NCBI GenBank assembly: GCA_900546835.1
Contig: UREH01000151.1
Location: forward strand, 1 to 5,499
Direction of reading: 5' to 3'
DNA from: an uncultured Porphyromonadaceae bacterium
GTDB taxonomy: Bacteria; Bacteroidota; Bacteroidia; Bacteroidales; Muribaculaceae
DNA: 5,499 nt
The notes under the pieces are model-generated. The model worked only from the letters and a program-made list of their open reading frames with translations, did no database searches and had not been told where the DNA came from. Positions within the stretch are counted from its first letter, which is position 1. The number at the start of each line of letters is the position of its first letter. Of this stretch, positions 1 through 5,499 are shown piece by piece. A program made the translations under genes and the position numbers.

Positions 1-617
1 CTCCGGACCTCGACATAACGTACATCAACACTCCGGTTGCCGCCTATAGAAGCCGACGCCAGAGGGGTGTCATAAGGGAATCCGGCCGCTGTGAGCAGGA
101 ATTCAGAGCCGACAGCAACCAGCACTTTATAATCTTCGTAGGCCACGCGCAGCCCGTTGAAACCTTTATACGTATCGACGCCATTAAAAAGCTGCCGGTC
201 GGCAACCGGAAACCGCCGACCCTCCTCACTGACGGAATCGACAACCACACGCAGATACGGGCGGCTGAATGTGGCATCGTACGGCTCGGTGCCGCAGAGC
301 AGACGAACGGCCATGCGTTCGCGCCCATCCGTGTCGAGCAGAGTGATTCCCCACCAGGCATCGTCGTCGCCCATACGTTGGGGTCCATGTTTCACAGCTC
401 CTACGACATCTATCCGGAAACTGCTGTTGGGTGCGGAAAGCGACACCTCGCGCACGGAGTCGGCGCGAAGAGTGAACGGCTGTTCATCAACCATACGCCG
501 GTCGGCCGGTATATGCTCGGCGTAAACCGAAGATGCGGGCAAAGCCGAAGCAAGCGACAATGCTATTGCCATCGGCAACTTTCTGCCAAAAACGGAATTG
601 AGAGAGTCGCCGGCCAT
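1..617 (-). CDS. Secreted protein of unknown function, N-terminal part (runs off the left edge)
   Basis: Reading the minus strand from ATG at 617 gives 205 uninterrupted codons to the window edge, so the gene is partial at its 3' end. The N-terminus looks like a Sec signal peptide: Arg12-Lys13, a hydrophobic stretch at about residues 16-32 (MAIALSLASALPASS) and a signal peptidase I site after Val-Tyr-Ala33. There is no lipobox cysteine, so a periplasmic or exported soluble protein is expected. The mature part is polar and beta-rich in character, with features such as DDDAWWGITLLD (residues 84-95) and an aromatic stretch at 147-163 (GVDTYKGFNGLRVAYED). I do not recognise the family. The start lies only 3 bases past the miaA stop, suggesting co-transcription and possibly translational coupling. 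A second in-frame ATG at 572 (Met16) sits directly before the hydrophobic core, has a purine-rich AGAAAG upstream and is a plausible alternative start. That the gene is real is supported by the open frame, the signal peptide and its position in the operon. Confidence 0.78.
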   Translation of the reverse strand, partial: MAGDSLNSVFGRKLPMAIALSLASALPASSVYAEHIPADRRMVDEQPFTLRADSVREVSLSAPNSSFRIDVVGAVKHGPQRMGDDDAWWGITLLDTDGRERMAVRLLCGTEPYDATFSRPYLRVVVDSVSEEGRRFPVADRQLFNGVDTYKGFNGLRVAYEDYKVLVAVGSEFLLTAAGFPYDTPLASASIGGNRSVDVRYVEVR

Positions 618-620
618 AAG

Positions 621-1592
621 TCAAAACGATTTATCAGATTTACCGGCACTGCATATGTCGGAGTAGTCCCGGGCCACAACGTCGACAAATTCGTCGGAAG
701 GCATATCGTAGGGGAGCCAGCGGATTGGAATTCCCCGGCGCTCCATGCCACGGAACCACGTCATCTGCCGTTTGGCGAACTGATGAATGGCCGTTTCGAG
801 CGAACAGAACATCTCCTGTTCCGAAATATCTCCGACAACATACTGCGTGACATATTTGTATTCCAGACCATAATACATAAGATCTTCAGCGCTGACTCCC
901 GAGGCGAGCAGCGCCCTTACCTCGTCGGCCATGCCGGCGTCGAGACGGGCATGCAGACGCGACGTTATCCGGCTGCGGCGCACATCGCGCGGCACGTCTA
1001 TACCGACCACGAGAGCCGGACGCGGCGTAGGAGCGTCGACCAGACGCGACTCCTCGGGATGCTCGGCATAATATGTCTGAATCTCGATAGCGCGAATCGC
1101 CCGCTTCGGAGTATCCACATCCGTAATATTATGCAGCGTCTTCATCCGGCTAAGTATTCCGGTGAGTTCCTCAAGTGTCTTTCCCCGGAGGCTCTGCCGC
1201 AGCGAATCGTTCTGAGGCACCTCCGGGAGAGCCGTACCCTTAAGGAACGCCTCGATATACATTCCGGTGCCACCGCACAGCAGGGGGACACGCCCACGGC
1301 GGCATATATCTTCATATGCCGCCGTGGCATCGCGAAGAAAACCGTACAGATTATATTTCGTGCCCGCATCGGCAATGTCGATCAGATGATACGGGACGTC
1401 GCCATACTCTTCGAGGTCCTTGCCGGTGCCGAGCGTCATACCCCGGTAGACCTGGCGGGAGTCGCCGCTGATAATCTCCGCGCCGAGCCGACGCGCCAAC
1501 TCCACGGCACGTGCCGTCTTGCCCGAGGCTGTCGGGCCCACTACGGCAAGTACGGGAACTTCAAGGCAAACGGTGGACGATGGATTGTTCAT
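621..1592 (-). CDS. miaA: tRNA dimethylallyltransferase MiaA (divergent Bacteroidetes type)
   Basis: The enzyme transfers a dimethylallyl group from DMAPP to N6 of adenosine 37 in tRNAs that read codons starting with U; it is cytosolic and its product is normally the substrate for MiaB. The 323-residue length is usual for the family. Seen in the sequence: P-loop GPTASGKT (residues 19-26), the DSRQVYRGM motif (44-52) holding the probable general base Asp44, GGTGMY (107-112), the RAIRAIEI motif (164-171) closing the insertion domain, and the C-terminal AKRQMTWFRG signature (273-282). Differences from the common form include GTGKD (55-59) where GTAKP is usual, a HNITDVDTPKR stretch (154-164), and GLEYKY (242-247) where a GYKE or GYRQ motif normally stands. 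These fit my recollection of the second MiaA (MiaA2) of Bacteroides species, which carry two copies; that paralogue assignment is inference. The start at 1592 follows the upstream stop by 38 bp, and the downstream secreted-protein gene begins 3 bp after its stop. No clear Shine-Dalgarno is present, which is usual in Bacteroidetes. Confidence 0.96.
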   Translation of the reverse strand: MNNPSSTVCLEVPVLAVVGPTASGKTARAVELARRLGAEIISGDSRQVYRGMTLGTGKDLEEYGDVPYHLIDIADAGTKYNLYGFLRDATAAYEDICRRGRVPLLCGGTGMYIEAFLKGTALPEVPQNDSLRQSLRGKTLEELTGILSRMKTLHNITDVDTPKRAIRAIEIQTYYAEHPEESRLVDAPTPRPALVVGIDVPRDVRRSRITSRLHARLDAGMADEVRALLASGVSAEDLMYYGLEYKYVTQYVVGDISEQEMFCSLETAIHQFAKRQMTWFRGMERRGIPIRWLPYDMPSDEFVDVVARDYSDICSAGKSDKSF

Positions 1593-1630
1593 TATTGTAC
1601 AGCAGCGGTATTGCGGATTTACGGTCTACA

Positions 1631-2980
1631 TCAGCGAGCCGTAGATTTGCGTAGAGAAGAAGGCCAGTGGAACCAGCGGGCCACGCGAAACCAGAACTTA
1701 TCCTCGTTGTGATTGGCCACCCGCAGCCATGAAAAATCGTTGAAATTGACATCCCAGTGGCGCAACTCGCTCAGGCGGAACGTGGGTTTGTAATGCTTTA
1801 TCGGATACAACCGGCGCCCGCGCTCATCGTATGTTTTCCATGCCATGGCAATACGGTATATCCTCTTGATTTCCGCGACAAAATCGCGGTCGAGAATACC
1901 CTCGGAAGCCATTTGGGTGAGATTTCCCCACGTAAGCCACTCGCCACGCAATTTTGAGTCGGCGATAACTTCCTCATCGCCGACGAAAGCAAAATAATGG
2001 AAGATATTCTGGTACGTAACGTTGTCGGGGCTATCATAAGCCAACTTGATATCCGCGTCGGGAATCCCGGTGGCCTGCTGGAAACAGCGTATGGCCTCGC
2101 CCATATTCTCTTTCTCATGATATGGAATCCGGACCACCACAGGAGTATCGAACCGCTTAACCCTGGCGCCATTGGCAAACGTTCGGCCGGTCGGATAGAA
2201 CTCCACAAGAATGCGGTCGTCGCAGATGACGAGATAGCGGAGCGTGGTGGTGCCGGGCTGCGCCACATAATGTCCCTCGTCGTTGCGGCAATAATAGATC
2301 CAGAGCGAATAGTAGCGTATTCCCAGATATATCAGGGAACAGACATACATGGCAAGCGGAAGCCACGCGAAGAAGAAAAGATCGGCGTGGTTGAGATTCG
2401 TGTTGACATAATGGCGGAGATAATACCACCAGTCGGCCACCGACAATACGAGCGAAAGGCCGAACAGCAGCTGGGTCTGGTATCGCCATTCCTTGCGATA
2501 GAGGTCGCCCACAAAACCATGTTCGATTACATTCCCGTAGCGCATTATGCATCGCTGACACGTCTCCGGCTCGCCGCGACGCAACAGGAAGCACAGCGTG
2601 ACAAGAGATGCCAGCGGCGATGTAATAAGAATTGACAGAAGCGGGGAAGCGGAAGTATATACCTGGCCTGTAAGCTCATGATACTCACCGTCGCGCTCGT
2701 AGATTGAAAGAAGCACAAGCGCGATGGCGGTGACAAGAATCACCACAGACACCTGCCTGTTAAAGCGGGAGCACACGGGCACGGGGCCGCGCCGGAAATA
2801 CCTGCGGCACCACTCAAGAGCAAGATAAAGCAAGACGTTGACCGGGGCAAGCCACATGCGCGGAGTGACCGGAGCAAGCATGGTGAGCAGCGTCAGCATA
2901 CCAACCGCGACGGCCCAATTCCGCCACAAGCCATAGATTGCGGCACTCATACCCTGTCGACGTTCGTTTGACCTGAACAT
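1631..2980 (-). CDS. Six-TM membrane protein with C-terminal degenerate Nudix-like domain
   Basis: This 449-residue protein is not one I can name. The N-terminal half is hydrophobic, with predicted membrane segments at about 21-37, 42-57, 76-93, 111-133, 169-187 and 200-222. Between segments four and five lies a CxxC pair (Cys141, Cys144) followed by a charged loop. After the last segment comes a soluble region of about 220 residues. Residues 246-380 have the order expected of a Nudix fold: strands LRYLVICDDRILVEFYP (247-263) and TPVVVRIPY (279-287), a helix MGEAIRCFQQATGI (293-306) aligned with the Nudix helix, then FHYFAFV (327-333) and GEWLTWGNL (346-354). The catalytic pattern REUXEEXGU appears as RCFQQATGI, so the metal-binding glutamates are lost; hydrolase activity is unlikely and a ligand-sensing or structural role is possible (inference). 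A basic, aromatic tail (386-435, with HYKPTFRLSELRHWD) follows. The next gene, miaA, starts 38 bp downstream. The start at 2980 was kept; Met11 (2950) is an alternative and would not change the topology. Confidence 0.85.
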   Translation of the reverse strand: MFRSNERRQGMSAAIYGLWRNWAVAVGMLTLLTMLAPVTPRMWLAPVNVLLYLALEWCRRYFRRGPVPVCSRFNRQVSVVILVTAIALVLLSIYERDGEYHELTGQVYTSASPLLSILITSPLASLVTLCFLLRRGEPETCQRCIMRYGNVIEHGFVGDLYRKEWRYQTQLLFGLSLVLSVADWWYYLRHYVNTNLNHADLFFFAWLPLAMYVCSLIYLGIRYYSLWIYYCRNDEGHYVAQPGTTTLRYLVICDDRILVEFYPTGRTFANGARVKRFDTPVVVRIPYHEKENMGEAIRCFQQATGIPDADIKLAYDSPDNVTYQNIFHYFAFVGDEEVIADSKLRGEWLTWGNLTQMASEGILDRDFVAEIKRIYRIAMAWKTYDERGRRLYPIKHYKPTFRLSELRHWDVNFNDFSWLRVANHNEDKFWFRVARWFHWPSSLRKSTAR

Positions 2981-3049
2981 ATGCAGAATGAAATCTTCTG
3001 AAAATTTTCTTACCGGAAATACTAAATAAATTTCGACCAGTTACTTAAC
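2981..3049 (-). other. AT-rich intergenic gap between dpp4 and the membrane-protein gene
   Basis: This 69-bp gap is clearly richer in A and T than the flanking genes. It holds two short perfect palindromes: AGTTACTTAACT (3039-3050), which touches the dpp4 stop, and GAAAATTTTC (3000-3009), about 20 bases before the membrane-protein start. Neither is a convincing intrinsic terminator, and I found no good TTTG plus TAnnTTTG pair. It could hold a promoter for the three downstream genes or simply be a spacer. Confidence 0.3.
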
Positions 3050-5281
3050 TCAGAGATTGCAGCTGAAGAAATCCACCATGCGGCCATATACCATGGCACG
3101 CGCGTCGCATCCGTTGATTGAATGGTTCATGCCCGGGAAGAGCATCATATCGGCATATCTGTGAGCCTGCTGAAGCCGGCCTACAAATTCGATGGAGTTG
3201 GAGAGGTGCACGTTGTCGTCGGCTGTGCCGTGCATAATCAGCAACGGGCACGAGAGCGAAGCGGCGCGGTTTACGGGCGCCCCTTCGTCGTAGCCGTCGG
3301 CATTCTCGCCGGGAGTAAGCATGAACCGCTCGGCATAGACTGTATCGTAATACCGCCATGAAGTAACCGGAGCGATTGCCACGGCAGCGGCATAGGTGGA
3401 TTCGGCGTCGGTAGCGCACATCAGCGTCTCATATCCGCCGTAGCTCCATCCGGCAATGCCGATGCGGGCGGAGTCGACAAACGGCAGCGAGGCCACGTAG
3501 CGGGCGGCGGCGAGCTGGTCGACGGTCTCATAGCGTCCGAGCTGCTTGTAGACGATGCTGCGGAAATCGCGGCCACGACCACCGGTGCCGCGCCCGTCGA
3601 CACAAACAACCACGAATCCCTTTGTGGCGGCATAGTAGTCCCAGTCCATATGCCAGCGGTCGGTAACCTCCTGCGAGCCAGGGCCGCTGTACTGCCACAT
3701 GATTACAGGATAGCGCTTCCCGGCATTGAACCCTACGGGCTTGATCATATACCCGTTGAGCGTGGTGCCTCCGGCGTTGAAGGTGAAGAATTCCTTTTCG
3801 GGGAGCGAGGCGCAGGAGGAAGCGTATTTAGCGTTGTCCTCGAGCGTACGGACGGTCTTCCCCTTGGCGTTGAGGAGCGTATAGCGCGGAGCAGAATTTG
3901 CGGAGCTGTAGTTGACCACAGCATAGTTCATCGCGGGGGTAAACGAAGCCGACGCCCATCCACGGGTCTCGGTGAGTGCATCGGTTTTCTTTCCCTGGCG
4001 GTCGACCTTGTAGACCACGCGGCTGAGAGCCAGCTGAGGATCTGCGTCGACCGAACCGGCCGGCTCGCTCTGGTAGTAGACGTTGCCCTGGGCATCGGTG
4101 CCGTAGTAGGCCGTCACGTCGTAGCTCCCCTGAGTGACCTGGCGGAGCTGCTGCCCTTCGTAGCTGTAGCGGTAGAGATGGCGCCAGCCCGTACGCTCGG
4201 ACATCAGCATGAAGCCGGTCGGCTCAAAAGCTATATCCTCGTAGGTGCTGCTGTCGAGCCATGCTTTCGAATCCTCCACAAGTATGGATTTCACCACCGT
4301 AGATTTCGGATTGGCGGCGTAGAGCTCCATGCGGTTCTGCGCGCGGTTGAGGGTGACGACCATCAGCCGCTCGGGCGTATCGCCGAAATGAATCCGGGGA
4401 ATATATTCGATAGACGAATCCCGGAATGGAATCTCCTTGATTTTACGTGTGTCCACATCGTAGCTGTGGAGGGTTACAACCGAATTAGGCTCGCCTGCCA
4501 CAGGATATTTGTAGCTGAAGCTACCGGGGTAGAGTGCGTATTGGTCGGAAGGATTGCACCAACCCTGATAAAGGGAGAAGGTAAATACGGGAACCGCCGT
4601 CTCGTCGTAGCGCAGGTAGCATAGAGTGCCGTTGTCGGACGACCAGGCCATGGAGCAGGAGGTCGCGAACTCTTCCTCATACACCCAGTCGGGCACACCG
4701 TTGATTATGGCGTTGCGCTGCCCGTCGGTCGTAACCTGCACCTCCGTATCGTAGTCGAATTTGCGGAGATAGATGTTGTTGTCGGCCACGAATGCCACCA
4801 TCCTGCCGTCGGGCGACATGAGAGGCGACTGCTGGCGCGCATGCGACTTCGAAAGCGGGCGGAGAATGTTGCGTTTTATCTCAAAGACATAATATACCGC
4901 TGTAAACGAGCGGCGATATACGGGTTGAGAATCAGTCCAGACGATAAGTTTCGTACCGTCGGCACTTATCGTAAAATCCTCGACCGACTTCACCGATGCC
5001 TCGCGCGTATGGGTCGAGTCGAATACGGTTGCCATCTCCTTGCCGTCGGCCGTAGCATATTGCACGATTTTCGTACCGTCGGCCGACAGGCGCAGAAAAG
5101 ATTCGCCGTCGGGCATGAAGGTCATACGACCCGGTGTGGCGGGAGCATTGTCGGGATAGACGTATCTGGCGATGTCGGCGGCATCGATTGCCGGAACCAC
5201 AGCAGCCGTAGCGACAACGGCGCCGGCAAAAAGTGAAGCTGCGAAAACAGCCGTGCGGATATTTGTACCTAAAATATTCAT
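3050..5281 (-). CDS. dpp4: Dipeptidyl-peptidase IV, secreted S9B serine protease
   Basis: The enzyme removes N-terminal X-Pro or X-Ala dipeptides from peptides, in Bacteroidetes usually in the periplasm. From ATG 5281 the protein has 743 residues, close to the 720-740 typical of P. gingivalis DPP IV and PTP-A. A Sec signal peptide covers about residues 1-26 (Arg9, hydrophobic 11-25, probable cleavage near Ala-Thr-Ala); no lipobox is present. Residues 40-490 form a beta-propeller with blade repeats such as LSADGTK, ISADGTK and MSPDGR. The DWVYEEE motif (198-204) supplies the glutamates that bind the substrate amino terminus. The C-terminal alpha/beta hydrolase holds Tyr531 of YSGPGSQ (oxyanion hole), Ser613 in GWSYGGY, Asp688 in HGTADDNVH and His720 in MNHSI; the Asp-His spacing of 32 equals that of the human enzyme. 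Prolyl tripeptidyl peptidase is a close relative and cannot be excluded. An upstream in-frame GTG at 5356 would add 25 residues lacking signal character and lies in a hairpin, so ATG 5281 is preferred. Confidence 0.95.
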   Translation of the reverse strand: MNILGTNIRTAVFAASLFAGAVVATAAVVPAIDAADIARYVYPDNAPATPGRMTFMPDGESFLRLSADGTKIVQYATADGKEMATVFDSTHTREASVKSVEDFTISADGTKLIVWTDSQPVYRRSFTAVYYVFEIKRNILRPLSKSHARQQSPLMSPDGRMVAFVADNNIYLRKFDYDTEVQVTTDGQRNAIINGVPDWVYEEEFATSCSMAWSSDNGTLCYLRYDETAVPVFTFSLYQGWCNPSDQYALYPGSFSYKYPVAGEPNSVVTLHSYDVDTRKIKEIPFRDSSIEYIPRIHFGDTPERLMVVTLNRAQNRMELYAANPKSTVVKSILVEDSKAWLDSSTYEDIAFEPTGFMLMSERTGWRHLYRYSYEGQQLRQVTQGSYDVTAYYGTDAQGNVYYQSEPAGSVDADPQLALSRVVYKVDRQGKKTDALTETRGWASASFTPAMNYAVVNYSSANSAPRYTLLNAKGKTVRTLEDNAKYASSCASLPEKEFFTFNAGGTTLNGYMIKPVGFNAGKRYPVIMWQYSGPGSQEVTDRWHMDWDYYAATKGFVVVCVDGRGTGGRGRDFRSIVYKQLGRYETVDQLAAARYVASLPFVDSARIGIAGWSYGGYETLMCATDAESTYAAAVAIAPVTSWRYYDTVYAERFMLTPGENADGYDEGAPVNRAASLSCPLLIMHGTADDNVHLSNSIEFVGRLQQAHRYADMMLFPGMNHSINGCDARAMVYGRMVDFFSCNL

Positions 5282-5289
5282 ATTCAGAG

Positions 5290-5327
5290 CAATGTTATTC
5301 AATATTACCGGTCGGAGAGAGCACAAA
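5290..5327 (-). promoter_or_regulatory. Candidate Bacteroidetes-type promoter for dpp4
   Basis: The Bacteroidetes primary sigma factor recognises TTTG near -33 and TAnnTTTG near -7. On the minus strand TTTG occurs at 5327-5324 and TAATATTG, one base off the -7 box, at 5307-5300. The 16-bp gap between them is shorter than the usual 19-21. A second near match, TAACATTG, lies at 5297-5290. Either would place the transcript start a short distance before ATG 5281. The match is weak, and the AT-rich patch within GC-rich DNA is the main support. Confidence 0.3.
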
Positions 5328-5343
5328 TGCTGGAATGGAGGTA

Positions 5344-5359
5344 GAGGTGGCAACACCTC
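5344..5359 (-). terminator. Small hairpin after the upstream gene, possible weak terminator
   Basis: A perfect 6-bp inverted repeat, GAGGTG and CACCTC, is separated by four bases (TTGC on the minus strand). It lies about 20 bases downstream of the stop codon at 5379 and before the dpp4 start, a sensible place for a terminator. It lacks a following run of T, so it may be only an mRNA 3'-end stabilising hairpin or chance. Confidence 0.25.
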
Positions 5360-5378
5360 CCCTGGAAGGACTATGCGG

Positions 5379-5499
5379 TCAGAACAGAAGCATCTGGTCG
5401 GGATTGTCGGGGGTCTTCTTCCTTTCGGGCGCCTTATAGCCGAAATCCGGTTCGGCGTCGCGGTCGGGAGCTCCGCCCTTGACTTCGGCAGGCGAAGCC
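5379..5499 (-). CDS. C-terminal end of an unidentified protein with a clamp-binding-like tail
   Basis: The minus strand is open from the window edge to a TGA at 5379-5381, giving the last 39 codons of a gene that starts outside the window. The visible part is charged and low in complexity (KGGAPDRDAEPDFGY, then KAPERKKTPDNP), as in a disordered C-terminal tail, and ends with DQMLLF. The last five residues, QMLLF, resemble the QL(S/D)LF peptide by which DNA polymerases, MutS and other replication or repair proteins bind the beta sliding clamp. This suggests, without proving, a DNA replication or repair protein such as a Y-family polymerase. Codon use resembles that of the neighbouring genes, the frame is uninterrupted, and the stop falls 97 bp before the dpp4 start on the same strand. 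The identity cannot be settled from 39 residues. Confidence 0.6.
   Translation of the reverse strand, partial: ASPAEVKGGAPDRDAEPDFGYKAPERKKTPDNPDQMLLF

Noticed and set aside
44..388. 114-codon minus-strand frame at the left end
   Set aside because: It overlaps the secreted-protein gene in another frame on the same strand; that frame has a signal peptide and continues to the window edge, so it is the better gene.
378..1712. 444-codon open frame on the plus strand opposite miaA
   Set aside because: It lies antisense to a clear miaA gene, and its translation is rich in Arg and His with no recognisable domain. Long open antisense frames are expected in GC-rich coding DNA.
1997..2635. 212-codon plus-strand open frame opposite the membrane-protein gene
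   Set aside because: It is antisense to a gene with well-defined membrane segments and has no start signal or domain of its own.
3000..3050. Palindromes GAAAATTTTC and AGTTACTTAACT as operators or a terminator
   Set aside because: They are short, AT-rich and without a GC stem, so chance in an AT-rich gap is sufficient.
3650..4624. 324-codon plus-strand open frame opposite dpp4
   Set aside because: It is fully inside the dpp4 gene on the other strand, resembles no family I know, and is explained by codon bias of the real gene.
4950..5085. Repeated CGTACCGTCGGC, a possible DNA repeat
   Set aside because: The two copies encode the SADGTK turns of successive propeller blades, so the repeat is explained by protein structure.

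Overview
The window looks like chromosomal DNA from a GC-rich gut-type member of the Bacteroidales (Muribaculaceae, Bacteroides or Alistipes-like). The evidence is indirect: an S9B dipeptidyl-peptidase with an N-terminal Sec signal, a Bacteroidetes-style second MiaA, absence of clear Shine-Dalgarno sequences, and short AT-rich intergenic regions in an otherwise GC-rich sequence. No rRNA or marker gene is present, so the assignment below order is tentative.

All genes read on the minus strand, so gene order in transcription runs from the right end to the left. (1) 5499-5379: the last 39 codons of an unidentified protein ending in a motif like the sliding-clamp-binding peptide. (2) 5378-5282: a 97-bp gap with a small hairpin and a weak candidate Bacteroidetes promoter. 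(3) 5281-3050: a complete dipeptidyl-peptidase IV (S9B serine protease) with a signal peptide and an intact catalytic triad. (4) 3049-2981: a 69-bp AT-rich gap. (5) 2980-1631: a 449-residue membrane protein with about six transmembrane segments and a cytosolic C-terminal region that resembles a degenerate Nudix fold. (6) 1592-621: miaA, the tRNA A37 dimethylallyltransferase, in a divergent form. (7) 617-1: the first 205 codons of a secreted protein of unknown function, cut by the window edge and starting 3 bases after the miaA stop.

The last three genes are tightly spaced (38 bp and 3 bp) and probably form one transcription unit; dpp4 may have its own promoter or be read through into it. I see no functional link between them: periplasmic peptide processing, tRNA modification and an envelope protein sit side by side, as often happens in Bacteroidetes chromosomes. 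No mobile element, CRISPR array, tRNA or rRNA was seen. The most interesting item is the membrane protein with the apparent catalytically dead Nudix-like domain; nothing here amounts to a clear new defence or mobile system.
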